A DNA stretch of 64,000 nucleotides from assembly GCF_003207955.1 (NCBI RefSeq), contig NZ_NOXG01000013.1:5632-69631 (forward strand), written 5' to 3'. Made by a program: the position numbers and the translations under genes. The notes under the pieces are model-generated. The model searched no databases and had not been told where the DNA came from. It saw only the letters and a program-made list of their open reading frames with translations. Each line of letters begins with the position of its first letter. Positions within the stretch are counted from its first letter, which is position 1. Below, piece after piece: positions 34,441-43,486 of this stretch. The DNA comes from Novacetimonas pomaceti (lineage in GTDB: Bacteria; Pseudomonadota; Alphaproteobacteria; Acetobacterales; Acetobacteraceae).

Positions 34441-36228
34441 TCAGAATGTAATGCCTGTCTCAAGATCAACGATGAGCGGATTGCGGTAGCGGTTGGTTCC
34501 CCCCGTGCTCCAGATATACTGCGCACCCGGCCGGATCAGGAGCCATGGGGTCGGCCGCCAGCCATAGTTCAGCTCGATGGCGGGTTCGCCGGATGGTTTG
34601 TATATGTCGGTTGCGCCAGTGGCCTGTATGTCGCGCACCCAGTTTGTCAGCTTGCGGTTGACCCAGAGCATTTTCATGCCAAAGCTGACGGTATCGTTGG
34701 GACGGTCCGGGAACGTTCCCTTCCGGGTGATGCCCGCATCCACGAAATAGGGCGCAACGGACGTGCGGGGATCGCCCCATGTGAAGGAAGCGAAGAACGA
34801 TGTGCCCCTGCGCGCATCATTGCTGTCACGTTCCAGCATCCGGTCGAACTGGAACCACCCGCCAAAACGTCCCCGCACATTGGCGACGGGCGCGACGGCA
34901 AGGTAGCGGGCGGCGATATCGAAGGTCCCCAGATGGGAATAGACATTCTTGACCTCTGACGTATCCCAGTAACCACCGATCTTGATATTGGTCTGGAGCG
35001 GGCCGGAATAATCGTCCTTGCCACCCCGATGCCAGACAAGCTGGAAGGGGATGAAGGTGCCGGTTGCACCATGGAGGTTCATTTTCCAGCCATTATGGGT
35101 ATTGGCAATGGTCGGATCGACCGAATACACGCCAAACTGGATGGAATAATGATTGTTCCCCGCCGGATAAAACTTCACCCACGCACCCGGATGGGCCGTC
35201 GGGTAGTAACTGTAGCCGGAGTTGAAGGCAATCGACTGTGGCATGCCGCAGATCGCATTGCTCTGGAACTGGCAGTAATTGTTCATGCCCCAGTATATGG
35301 ACCATGTCTCAAAGTCAGTCTCGGCATTTATTTCACCTACGTTTGTCGAGACATAACGGTTCCAGGGCATTTCCCATGCCAGCAGCGTCAGACGCACGGT
35401 GGGCGAGCCATAGATTTCCTGCGGGCTGTCCAGTGCGGGAAGTTTCTCGCCAAGTCCTTTGCCCGCGCGGGAGGTCACGGTGAAATGGAACAGACCCAGC
35501 TGCAGTCCCGTCAGCTTTTTGAGGTTGAAATCCACGTTGATGCCCACTTCATGGGCGTAACGGACATTCTTGGACGCGCCCCCCATCGGATTTCCAGCAC
35601 TATCCTGGAAATAGTGCCCGGTTATCGTGACGCCTTTGTCAATCAGCCAGGTCCGCCTGCCGGCCCAGTTCCCGGTCATGGTATCCTGCGTCAGCCAGTC
35701 ATGGAAACTGGCTGGGAAAAGGCTGTTTTCCGTCGTGTCGGACACAACGGCCGGCTCCCGCTCGCCCGCATGGAGGTTGACGACCGGCAACTGCGTGGGC
35801 TGGATGGTTTTCGTCGGGTTGGGGGCATAAAATCTGCGACGGTTATTTAATGAAGACGGCGTGGTCATCGCAGGTGGGGCATTTGTCTGCGTCTGGACCT
35901 GTGAAACGGTAACGGGATGTTCCTGGGCATGACTGTCGGGCGAATGGAAAAGAACTGTTGCCATGACAGAGGAAATCAGGACTGCGGTCCGTGCCCGCCT
36001 GCCGGCGGATGCCCTGGGCCGACAGGATGTCTGCGTCCTTGCATCATCCGGCCGCTTTGCATCATTCATGCCGGAAGGAGGGAGGTAGTCACGGTTTATC
36101 CATCGATATTCCGTAACATTCAGGGGGGCATGCGCATGAATGACGCGCGCTTTCGTTCCTGAAAGGAACTGCGGGGAAGGGAATTTCCGTTTCTCTTCCT
36201 GATAGATCTGGTGTCTCTGGTATGCCAT
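34441..36228 (-). CDS. OprB-family carbohydrate-selective porin
   Basis: A 595-residue outer-membrane protein. The OprB-type barrel shows DWLTQDTMTGNWAGRR, GLQLGLFHFTV, AYYPTAHPGAWVKF-like segments, QLVWHRGGKDDYSG and a C-terminal LETGITF. The N-terminus is odd: ATG at 36228 has a good GGAG site, but the export helix (ARTAVLISSVMATVLFHSPDSHAQ) only begins about 78 residues in. ATG at 36069 would give a normal-length signal but has no ribosome site. Porins of this family let mono- and disaccharides pass. It lies downstream of the sorbose dehydrogenase gene on the same strand, so it may supply that pathway. Confidence 0.82.
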   Translation of the reverse strand: MAYQRHQIYQEEKRKFPSPQFLSGTKARVIHAHAPLNVTEYRWINRDYLPPSGMNDAKRPDDARTQTSCRPRASAGRRARTAVLISSVMATVLFHSPDSHAQEHPVTVSQVQTQTNAPPAMTTPSSLNNRRRFYAPNPTKTIQPTQLPVVNLHAGEREPAVVSDTTENSLFPASFHDWLTQDTMTGNWAGRRTWLIDKGVTITGHYFQDSAGNPMGGASKNVRYAHEVGINVDFNLKKLTGLQLGLFHFTVTSRAGKGLGEKLPALDSPQEIYGSPTVRLTLLAWEMPWNRYVSTNVGEINAETDFETWSIYWGMNNYCQFQSNAICGMPQSIAFNSGYSYYPTAHPGAWVKFYPAGNNHYSIQFGVYSVDPTIANTHNGWKMNLHGATGTFIPFQLVWHRGGKDDYSGPLQTNIKIGGYWDTSEVKNVYSHLGTFDIAARYLAVAPVANVRGRFGGWFQFDRMLERDSNDARRGTSFFASFTWGDPRTSVAPYFVDAGITRKGTFPDRPNDTVSFGMKMLWVNRKLTNWVRDIQATGATDIYKPSGEPAIELNYGWRPTPWLLIRPGAQYIWSTGGTNRYRNPLIVDLETGITF

Positions 36229-36613
36229 TTTATCTCCACTTTTATTATTGTTCTGTGGGATATGGGATCAGCTTTGATGAGACGGGGACGGAACATATAC
36301 ATGCAACCGCATAGAGCAATGCACGACATGAAAGCCGCGCATTGCAATTTTTTGGAACGTAGCTGTATTTAAAAAGTAATTTTTCTGTTTATAGTATGGT
36401 TATTTGGATTTTACTGCATCGTGCGTATTTCACGAAGAAATTGAAATACGGCAATACTTTCCACAAAACATGCAGGTCTCACAGGCTGTCTGAAAACATG
36501 GAACTTGAGACATCATGAACATAACAAAGCGTTTTGTGGAAAGGACGTTTCAAAAATTACGGAATCAGAACCTTTTTAATCAACAGGTTGTTTTCAAGCG
36601 GTCTGTCAGGATA
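36229..36613. other. Intergenic region upstream of the porin gene
   Basis: About 385 AT-rich bases between the porin start and the sdh stop. No gene supported. It should hold the porin promoter; no clear terminator for the sndH-sdh transcript is visible, so read-through is possible. Confidence 0.5.
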
Positions 36614-38209
36614 TCACGCATTCCCACGTATAAGATCCGCCGCCCGTTCCGCTATCATGATGGTGGGCGCATTTGTATTGGACCCGATAAGGGAGGGCAT
36701 GACCGAACTGTCGCAGATACGGATGCCATCCAGACCATGAACGCGTAAATCAGGATCAACGACGGAAATCGTGTCCCGCCCCATCTTGCACGTGCAGGTC
36801 GGGTGATACGATGTCCGGCCATGTTCACGCGCATAATCCTGCAACGTTTCCTGGGTTGGGGTATTTCCATTAAAAAAGCAGATTTTATCAATATATTTAC
36901 GAAGGGAATGCTGATTGAACATATCAAGACTGAGCTTTATGCCTTCGCATGAAACACGCAGGTCATCCGGATCGGCAAGGAAGTTCGGATCGACAACCGG
37001 CTTGTCGGCCGGATTGGCCGAGCGCAGCTTTACGCTGCCGCGTGATTTCGGACGTAGCGTATAGCTGTTCAGCGTAATGCCCGACGTGCCTTTGGGCACG
37101 GAACTGACGCCTGCTTCCGCGCCCGCACCGGCAAGGAAATGGAATTGCAGGTCCGGGCAGGCGGCCCTGTGATCCGAGTACCAGAAGGCGCCGGCTTCCA
37201 CCACGTTGGATGTTACGGGACCGGAATTGAACATGGCATATTGCAGACCGGCCCACAGCATCCAGTATTTTTTGTCATATTTGTTGAAACTGTCGTTATG
37301 TTTGAGCTGCGCTATGATATCGACCCCGAAATGGTCCTGCAGGTTTTCCCCCACCCCCGGCAGGTCCTGCACCACGCGTATGTTATGCTGCCGCAGGTGG
37401 GATCCCGGCCCGACGCCCGACAGCATCAGCAGCTTGGGCGTGCCGATGGCCCCGGATGTCACGATGATTTCCTGTTCGGCCAGCAGGGTATGCGTCCGGC
37501 CCCGCACGGCGTACTCGACGCCCGTGGCGCGGGTGCCGGTAAACAGAATGCGAAGCACCAGGGCATTGGTGATGACATGCAGGTTCTTGCGCTTCAGGGC
37601 CGGGCGCAGGTACCCCCGCACCGTGGAGCAGCGACGGTTATCGCGGATCGTCATCTGGTAAATGCCGGCCCCTTCCTGCGTCGGGCCGTTGAAATCGGGA
37701 TTGTACGGAATGCCCATTTCCTGGCAGCTCTGCACGAAGGCGCGGCTGACCGGATGGGGCGTGGACAGGTTGGAAACGCCAAGCGGCCCGTCCGTTCCGT
37801 GCCATGAACCCGCAAGGAACGTATTTCCTTCGGAACGCAGCAGGTATTTCTGGACATCCTTGAACCCCCAGCCTTCCGCGCCTTCCTCCACCCAGCGGTC
37901 GTAATCGGAAGGATGGCCCCGGGTATAGACCTCGGCATTGATGGAGGATCCACCCCCCAGAACCTTGGCCTGCACGTAGGGTATCTTGCGATTGTTGGCG
38001 TGTTTTTGCGGTACGGTCGTCAGTCCCCATGTCAACGGCCCTGTCGTCATCTTGGCAAAGCCGATGGGCATGTGAATGAGGGGATTGGTATCGCGCTGGC
38101 CTGCTTCGATCAGGCATACCCGGGCGCAGGGATTGTCGGACAGAAGGGTGGCGAGAACGCATCCGGCCGATCCGCCCCCCACGACGATGTAATCAAATCC
38201 CTGCATCAT
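36614..38209 (-). CDS. sdh: GMC oxidoreductase, probable L-sorbose dehydrogenase
   Basis: A 531-residue FAD enzyme of the glucose-methanol-choline family: nucleotide motif DYIVVGGGSAGCVLA (residues 6-20), the GMC signature VLGGGSSINAEVYTRGHPSD, the second signature SGAIGTPKLLMLSGVGP, and the active-site His about 469 (GRTSYHPTCTCKMG) and Asn about 513. From memory, length and sequence closely resemble the L-sorbose dehydrogenase of Gluconobacter oxydans, whose gene also lies next to a sorbosone dehydrogenase gene. It would oxidise L-sorbose to L-sorbosone. No signal peptide, hence cytosolic or membrane-peripheral. It starts with ATG-ATG overlapping the upstream aldehyde dehydrogenase stop. 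Choline dehydrogenase is the main alternative but fits the context less well. Confidence 0.8.
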   Translation of the reverse strand: MMQGFDYIVVGGGSAGCVLATLLSDNPCARVCLIEAGQRDTNPLIHMPIGFAKMTTGPLTWGLTTVPQKHANNRKIPYVQAKVLGGGSSINAEVYTRGHPSDYDRWVEEGAEGWGFKDVQKYLLRSEGNTFLAGSWHGTDGPLGVSNLSTPHPVSRAFVQSCQEMGIPYNPDFNGPTQEGAGIYQMTIRDNRRCSTVRGYLRPALKRKNLHVITNALVLRILFTGTRATGVEYAVRGRTHTLLAEQEIIVTSGAIGTPKLLMLSGVGPGSHLRQHNIRVVQDLPGVGENLQDHFGVDIIAQLKHNDSFNKYDKKYWMLWAGLQYAMFNSGPVTSNVVEAGAFWYSDHRAACPDLQFHFLAGAGAEAGVSSVPKGTSGITLNSYTLRPKSRGSVKLRSANPADKPVVDPNFLADPDDLRVSCEGIKLSLDMFNQHSLRKYIDKICFFNGNTPTQETLQDYAREHGRTSYHPTCTCKMGRDTISVVDPDLRVHGLDGIRICDSSVMPSLIGSNTNAPTIMIAERAADLIRGNA

Positions 38210-39705
38210 GATGAAATCCAGTGCGAACGTTCGCCAGTATCGATATGGACGGATTTGGCCTGGGTATATTCCTCAACCCCCAGCAGTCCGGTTTCCCGGC
38301 CCCAGCCCGACTGCTTGAAGCCACCTGTCGGCGTTTCCGGTCCACCTGCCATGATGGTGTTGACCCAGAAACGCCCGGCCCGCACGCGCCGCGTAACACC
38401 CAACGCGTGATTGATGTTGCGCGACCAGACCGAGGCCGCCAGTCCATAGACCGTGTCATTCGCCATCGCGATGGCTTCATCCACAGTGTCGAAATGGAAA
38501 GATGACAGGACCGGACCGAATATTTCCTCCCGCGCGATGGTCATTGACGGTGTTACGCCTGAAAACAGCGTCGGCGCGATAAAGCGTCCGCCGCCGCACT
38601 GCAGGGCGCTGCCCCCGACCACGACCCTGGCACCTTCCGCCTTGCCCCTGGCGATGTAGTTGAGGATCGTGTCGTTCTGTGCGGCCGTGGTGATGGCGCC
38701 GACCTGCGTCTGCGGGTCGAAGGGGTCGCCGACGCGGATTTTCTTCATCTTTTCGGCCAGAAGATGCTCGAACCTTTCCGCAACCGAACGTTCGACGATC
38801 AGACGGCTGGAGGAGACGCAGCATTGTCCGGTATTGAAACTGATGCCAAAGGCCACCCCGTCCGCCGCATCCTCAAGATTGGCGTCGGCAAACACGATGA
38901 TGGGGTTCTTGCCCCCCAGTTCCAGTCCCAGTTTCTTGAGGTTGCTGTCGGCTGACGCCCGCACGCATGAGCGCCCCACGGCGGTGGATCCGGTAAATGA
39001 CAGCATGTCCACGTCCGGATGTTCCGTCAGCGCCCGGCCGATGCTGCTTCCGGTGCCGGTCACCACGTTATAGACGCCAGCAGGCAGCCCTGCCCCGGCA
39101 AGGATGTCCGCAAGGATCAGCGTCGTGGCACTTGTCATTTCCGAGGGCTTGACCACCAGCGTGCAGCCTGATGCCAGGATGAACGGCACCCGTTCGCACA
39201 GGATCAGGAAGGGAAAATTCCACGGCGTGATCAGTCCCACGACCCCGACCGGTTCACGCAGAACCATGCCGAACAGGCTGTCGCCAAGATTGTTGAAGCT
39301 TTCACCATGCAAAAGCCGCGCGGCCCCCGCCGCCGTTTCGAAACAGGCGATGCAGTGGTCGATTTCGCCCCGTGCCTGGGAAATCGGCTTGCCGTTTTCA
39401 AGCACTTCCCACGTGGCGATTTCCTCACGATGCTGGCGTATCCCTTCGGCCGCCCGCAGCAGCACGGCGGCACGTGCCCCACCCGCAAGGCCGGCCCACC
39501 GCCGGTCTTCGAATGCTTCGCGCGCGGCGGCGACGGCATCATTGACATCTTCTGGCGTGCAGCGGGACGTGCGTGTGACCGGTATGTCATGGCTGGGGGA
39601 ATTGCGCTCGAACAGGTCGCGGTCCCCACGCCATTCACCATTGATGAAGAAACCGAATTCGCGCGGGGTTTTGGGTAATGCGGTCCCGTGTCTCGTTTCG
39701 TGCAT
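38206..39705 (-). CDS. sndH: Aldehyde dehydrogenase, probable L-sorbosone dehydrogenase
   Basis: A 499-residue NAD(P)-dependent ALDH with TPWNFPFLILCERVPF (160-175), FTGSTAVGRS, LELGGKNP (Glu about 262) and FNTGQCCVSSSR (catalytic Cys about 295/296). From memory it closely resembles Gluconobacter L-sorbosone dehydrogenase (about 498 residues), including FGFFINGEW and the C-terminal VEEYTQAKSVHIDTGERSHWIS. It would convert L-sorbosone to 2-keto-L-gulonate. The coding end overlaps the sdh start by 4 bases. Upstream, at 40095, lies one copy of the putative TetR operator shared with the divergent acyl-CoA dehydrogenase operon. Confidence 0.82.
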   Translation of the reverse strand: MHETRHGTALPKTPREFGFFINGEWRGDRDLFERNSPSHDIPVTRTSRCTPEDVNDAVAAAREAFEDRRWAGLAGGARAAVLLRAAEGIRQHREEIATWEVLENGKPISQARGEIDHCIACFETAAGAARLLHGESFNNLGDSLFGMVLREPVGVVGLITPWNFPFLILCERVPFILASGCTLVVKPSEMTSATTLILADILAGAGLPAGVYNVVTGTGSSIGRALTEHPDVDMLSFTGSTAVGRSCVRASADSNLKKLGLELGGKNPIIVFADANLEDAADGVAFGISFNTGQCCVSSSRLIVERSVAERFEHLLAEKMKKIRVGDPFDPQTQVGAITTAAQNDTILNYIARGKAEGARVVVGGSALQCGGGRFIAPTLFSGVTPSMTIAREEIFGPVLSSFHFDTVDEAIAMANDTVYGLAASVWSRNINHALGVTRRVRAGRFWVNTIMAGGPETPTGGFKQSGWGRETGLLGVEEYTQAKSVHIDTGERSHWISS

Positions 39706-40094
39706 TGACGGCCTCTCTGTTATTATGATCCGCCCATTCCGTTCATGGCGGATGGATGATCCGTGACCTGAAACAACCTGTCCCGAAGTTGGGTAAAAAG
39801 CGCCCGGACTGCATGAACGAAATGGAAATACAGTCGTTGCATGAAGTGCTTCATGTAATGCCGCAGGAGGGACGACGCCGTTTCAGGAACAGGCGCGCGC
39901 GGACACCTGAATGCCGGCGCGGCGCGATGGATTTTCCCCGGGAATTACACGAAGGCGTTCGTGCCTGCATGTCGCCTGTCGTGAAGCGGGAAAAACGATC
40001 ATTGGTCGATGTCCTGTATTTTTTATTCTTGATTTGTGTCTGGTCGCATCCGGGCGACCGCACGTATTTTTTCTTGGGACGACATCATCCAGAT

Positions 40095-40108
40095 GCACCA
40101 TCTGGTTA
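40095..40108 (-). promoter_or_regulatory. TetR-operator-like site D
   Basis: Reads TAACCAGATGGTGC on the minus strand, 11 of 14 matches to the site at 54576. It lies about 390 bases before sndH, on the side of the sndH promoter. The weakest of the four copies. Confidence 0.4.
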
Positions 40109-40384
40109 CGTATGTGATAGAGCGTCGTGCCGACAGGGTTAATTCATATTTATGTGATATATTGGGGGAATAAGGAAAATAATCCCACCCTTGGAACGGG
40201 CGGGTCCGGCATATCTGCCAGAATATGGCCCGCAGAAGGCGGAAAAGGTCGGTTGGGGAAAATATTTTCCCAGACCCGGGCACGCGAAGTACACCGTCGT
40301 GTGATTATAATCGTTGTAAAATAAAAGAACATTCACGAAATTCGCCATTCTTTGTCCTTGCCCTTCGGATGTGAAAGATATATG

Positions 40385-40398
40385 TAACCAGTTAGTTC
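40385..40398 (+). promoter_or_regulatory. TetR-operator-like site A
   Basis: TAACCAGTTAGTTC, 12 of 14 matches to the site at 54576. It lies 24 bases before the acyl-CoA dehydrogenase start, overlapping or just after the AT-rich promoter. Confidence 0.6.
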
Positions 40399-40421
40399 AT
40401 ATAAGAGCAGGAAATGCCGGA

Positions 40422-41564
40422 ATGTATCTGAACGACACCCAGGAACAGGTGCGCGACATGGCCCGGGCCTTCGCGGATGAGGTCATCCGCCCGGCTGCCG
40501 AGGCGCTGGATCGCGAAGAACGCTTCCCCTTGGAAATATATGACGAAATGGCCAAGGTCGGGCTGTTCGGAATCGGCGTTCCGGAAGAGCTGGGCGGTCC
40601 CGGTTTCGACACGCTGACCTATGCCGTCGTGATGGAGGAACTGTCGCGCGGATATGCCAGCGTCGCCGATCAGTGCGGGCTGGTTGAACTGATTTCCACA
40701 TTGCTGGTCCGCCATGGCACGACTGCCCAGCAGAAGATGCTGCCCGAAGTCATAAGCATGCAGCGCAAGGTCGCCTACTGCATTACCGAGGCGGAGGCCG
40801 GCACGGATGTCTCGGGCATCCGCACCACTGCGGTAAGGGATGGCGATGGCTGGATCATCAATGGCGGCAAGTTGTGGATCCACAACGCGCCGGTCGCCGA
40901 TACCGGCTTCGTCCTTGCCCGCACGGACAGGGAAGCGGGCAACCGGGGCATGTCGATCTTCATTGTCGACCTTCATGCCCGCGGTGTGGAGCGCGGACCC
41001 AAGGAACACAAGATGGGACAGCGCGCCAGCCAGGTCGGTGGCCTTACCTTTTCCGACGTGCGCCTTGGCCCCGATGCCCTGCTGGGGGAGGTCGGGCGCG
41101 GGTTCCATATGATGATGAGCGTGCTGGACAAGGGACGCGTCGGCATCGCCGCCCTTGCGGTCGGCATCGCCCAGGCGGGGCTGGAGGCAGCCGTTGATTA
41201 TGCCGGCACGCGCAAGCAGTTCGGCAAGCAGATATCCGAGTTCCAGGGCGTGCAGTGGCTGCTGGCGGACATGGCAAAGGATATCGAGGCCGCGCGGCTG
41301 CTGGTGCATTCCGCCGCGGTCAAGATCGACAGGGGGCATGACGCCACGCGGTCCTGTTCCATGGCCAAGTGCTTTGCCGGTGACATGGCGGTGGCCCGGA
41401 CGGCCGATGCCGTGCAGGTCTTTGGCGGGTCGGGATACATTCGCGGTTTCGAGGTGGAGCGCCTGTACCGCGATGCCAAGATTACCCAGATCTATGAAGG
41501 CACCAACCAGATCCAGCGCATGATCATCGCGCGCGAACTGATGAAAAAAGGCGCGCGCGCATGA
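40422..41564 (+). CDS. Acyl-CoA dehydrogenase
   Basis: A 380-residue flavoenzyme with the full ACAD fold: helical N-domain (YLNDTQEQVRDMARAFADEV), FAD/substrate loop CITEAEAGTDVSGI, middle beta domain and C-terminal helices with RKQFGKQISEFQGVQ, GGSGYIRGFEVERLYRD and the catalytic base in IYEGTNQIQR (Glu about 359). It introduces a double bond next to a CoA thioester and passes electrons to ETF, whose genes are in the same operon. ATG at 40422 is chosen because the upstream extension would bury the operator at 40385. Unusual because no hydratase or thiolase accompanies it; sugar-type enzymes do instead. Ends in an ATGA overlap with the next gene. Confidence 0.9.
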   Translation: MYLNDTQEQVRDMARAFADEVIRPAAEALDREERFPLEIYDEMAKVGLFGIGVPEELGGPGFDTLTYAVVMEELSRGYASVADQCGLVELISTLLVRHGTTAQQKMLPEVISMQRKVAYCITEAEAGTDVSGIRTTAVRDGDGWIINGGKLWIHNAPVADTGFVLARTDREAGNRGMSIFIVDLHARGVERGPKEHKMGQRASQVGGLTFSDVRLGPDALLGEVGRGFHMMMSVLDKGRVGIAALAVGIAQAGLEAAVDYAGTRKQFGKQISEFQGVQWLLADMAKDIEAARLLVHSAAVKIDRGHDATRSCSMAKCFAGDMAVARTADAVQVFGGSGYIRGFEVERLYRDAKITQIYEGTNQIQRMIIARELMKKGARA

Positions 41565-42328
41565 GACAGGTGGCGCTGGTGACCGGCTCTTCGCGCGGGA
41601 TCGGCCTTGCGGCGGCGCAGGCCCTGGCGCAGGCCGGTTTCGGGGTGGCGATCAACGGGCCGGTGGAAGATGACGAACTGCATGGCGCCATCGGCCAGAT
41701 GCAGGCGCTTGGCGCCCCGGTCATGGCGGCGGCCTTCGATGTCAGCGATGTCGCCTCCCATGCCGCAAACCTGGCCCTGATAGAGGAGCGGCTGGGACCG
41801 CTGACGACGCTGGTCAACAATGCCGGCGTGGGGGTGCTGCAGCGTGGTGACCTGCTGGATGTGACTGAGGCCAGCTGGGATCGCTGCCTTGCGGTCAACG
41901 CGCGTGCGCTTTTCTTCCTTTCGCAGGCGTTCGCGCGCCGTCTTCTGGCGCGTGAACGCAATGCCGGCCTGTTCCATTCCATTATCAATGTCACGTCCTC
42001 CAACGCCATGGCGGTGGCCGTGCAGCGGGCGGAATACTGTGCCTCCAAGGCAGCGGCGGCCATGGTGTCGAAGGCGTTCGCCGTCAGGCTCGGGTCTGAA
42101 AACATCGCCGTCTATGACGTGCAGCCCGGGCTGGTCGCGACCGACATGACCGCCCCGGTCATCGAAACGTACCGCAGGCGCGCCGCCGACGGCCTGACCC
42201 TGCTGCCGCGCGTCGGCACGCCAGAGGACATGGGCCATATCATCGCCGTCCTTGCCAGCGGCGGACTTCCCTATACGACCGGGCAGGTCATTTCGGCGGA
42301 TGCCGGCATGCTTGTGCCCCGTTTCTGA
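41561..42328 (+). CDS. SDR-family dehydrogenase/reductase
   Basis: A 255-residue classical short-chain dehydrogenase: cofactor motif VTGSSRGIGLAAA (residues 6-18), NNAGVGVL, catalytic Ser in INVTSSNAM, and the tyrosine/lysine pair AEYCASKAA, followed by VYDVQPGLVATDMT and a C-terminal TGQVISADAGM. It probably oxidises a secondary hydroxyl on the pathway intermediate with NAD(P). Coupled to the acyl-CoA dehydrogenase gene by an ATGA overlap. Confidence 0.9.
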   Translation: MRQVALVTGSSRGIGLAAAQALAQAGFGVAINGPVEDDELHGAIGQMQALGAPVMAAAFDVSDVASHAANLALIEERLGPLTTLVNNAGVGVLQRGDLLDVTEASWDRCLAVNARALFFLSQAFARRLLARERNAGLFHSIINVTSSNAMAVAVQRAEYCASKAAAAMVSKAFAVRLGSENIAVYDVQPGLVATDMTAPVIETYRRRAADGLTLLPRVGTPEDMGHIIAVLASGGLPYTTGQVISADAGMLVPRF

Positions 42329-42336
42329 GAAGAACC

Positions 42337-43485
42337 ATGAAAATCGCACTGCCTGACCAGACCGGCCGGAAGGTGGATTACCTTCTGGTCGGCACACCAC
42401 TTTCCCCTGCGGTCCTGCCGCCCGATCCGGTGCGCGTTGTCTATTCGGCGGCGCACGTGGTGGCCGATCCCTATGCCGCGACCGACCCGTCGGGACAGGC
42501 CGCGATCGACTGGGACAGGACGCTTGCCTTCCGCCATTACCTGGCGGGGCTGGGCCTGGGCATCGCCGAGGCGATGGATACGGCGCAGCGCGGCATGGGC
42601 CTTGACTGGTCGCGCTCGCTCGAACTGATCCGCCGGACGAAGGCCGAACTGCCCGATGCGCTGGTGGGCAACGGCTGCGGGACCGATCAGCTTGACCCGC
42701 GCGACGCCACCTCGATCGATCAGGTGACCGGCGCCTATCTTGCGCAGGCCGAAGCCATTCAGGCCGTGGGCGGGCGGATCATCCTCATGGCCAGCCGCGC
42801 GCTGGTGCAGGTGGCGCGCACGGCGCAGGATTACCGCAGGGTCTATCGCAGGGTGCTGGAAAGTTGCGACCAGCCCGTCATCCTGCACTGGCTGGGGGAG
42901 ATGTTCGATCCGGCGCTGAAGGGATACTGGGGTACGGACGATTTTGGCGAGGCGATGGAAACCGTCCTGACCATCATCGAGGAAAACCGGCCGCGTATCG
43001 ACGGGATCAAGATTTCCCTTCTGGATCGGGAAAAGGAGATCATCCTGCGTCGCCGGCTGCCGGCAGGCGTTCGGATGTATACCGGCGATGACTTCAATTA
43101 TCCCGAACTCATCGAAGGGGACGCGCAGGGGTTCAGCCACGCGCTGCTTGGCATTTTCGATCCTCTGGCCCTTGCCGCCGTGCATGCGGTCAACCGTCTG
43201 GGGGAGGGGGATGTCGCGGCCTTTCGCGCCGTGCTTGACCCCACCGTGCCGCTGGCGCGCGTGATCTTTCGCGCCCCCACCCAGTATTACAAGACGGGCG
43301 TTGTCTTCCTGGCATGGCTGAACGGGTTTCAGGATCACTTCATCATGCTCAACGGGGCGCAGGCCATGCGGCCGCTGCCCTATTTTACGGAAATATTCCG
43401 GCTGGCGGATGGCTGCGGGCTGCTGCGTGACCCGACGCTTGCCGTTGATCGCATGAAAACCCTTCTGGCGATGTACGGGGCATGA
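42337..43485 (+). CDS. DUF993 dihydrodipicolinate-synthase-like protein
   Basis: A 382-residue protein of the DUF993 family, related to class I aldolases of the DHDPS/NAL superfamily. GRIILMASRALVQVA, PVILHWLGEMFDP and DGIKISLLDRE are visible; the last has a lysine at the position where superfamily members form the Schiff base, and MYTGDDFNYPELI follows. An aldol or retro-aldol cleavage of a keto acid is the natural guess, but no member has a firmly assigned reaction that I know of. Third gene of the operon, 8 bases after the SDR gene and 1 base before the TIM-barrel gene. Confidence 0.85.
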   Translation: MKIALPDQTGRKVDYLLVGTPLSPAVLPPDPVRVVYSAAHVVADPYAATDPSGQAAIDWDRTLAFRHYLAGLGLGIAEAMDTAQRGMGLDWSRSLELIRRTKAELPDALVGNGCGTDQLDPRDATSIDQVTGAYLAQAEAIQAVGGRIILMASRALVQVARTAQDYRRVYRRVLESCDQPVILHWLGEMFDPALKGYWGTDDFGEAMETVLTIIEENRPRIDGIKISLLDREKEIILRRRLPAGVRMYTGDDFNYPELIEGDAQGFSHALLGIFDPLALAAVHAVNRLGEGDVAAFRAVLDPTVPLARVIFRAPTQYYKTGVVFLAWLNGFQDHFIMLNGAQAMRPLPYFTEIFRLADGCGLLRDPTLAVDRMKTLLAMYGA

Positions 43486-43486
43486 C

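Larger units (their letters stand above)
39706..40421. other. Long divergent control region between sndH and the acyl-CoA dehydrogenase operon
   Basis: About 715 bases with no convincing gene; an open frame at 39756-40142 has no domain, ribosome site or sensible composition. AT content rises towards 40130-40420. It contains two copies of the 14-bp operator motif (40095 and 40385). Confidence 0.6.

Noticed and set aside
36515..36748. 77-residue plus-strand frame at the sdh 3-prime end
   Set aside because: Overlaps sdh antisense, no ribosome site, no hydrophobic or domain pattern.
36614..39705. Choline / betaine aldehyde dehydrogenase (betA-betB) reading of the GMC-ALDH pair
   Set aside because: The families are shared, but length, gene order and remembered sequence fit Gluconobacter sorbose and sorbosone dehydrogenases better, and no betI or choline transporter is nearby.
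39756..40142. 128-residue open frame in the sndH / acyl-CoA dehydrogenase gap
   Set aside because: Low-complexity basic sequence with no recognisable domain or ribosome site; it would span an operator copy. Treated as a control region.
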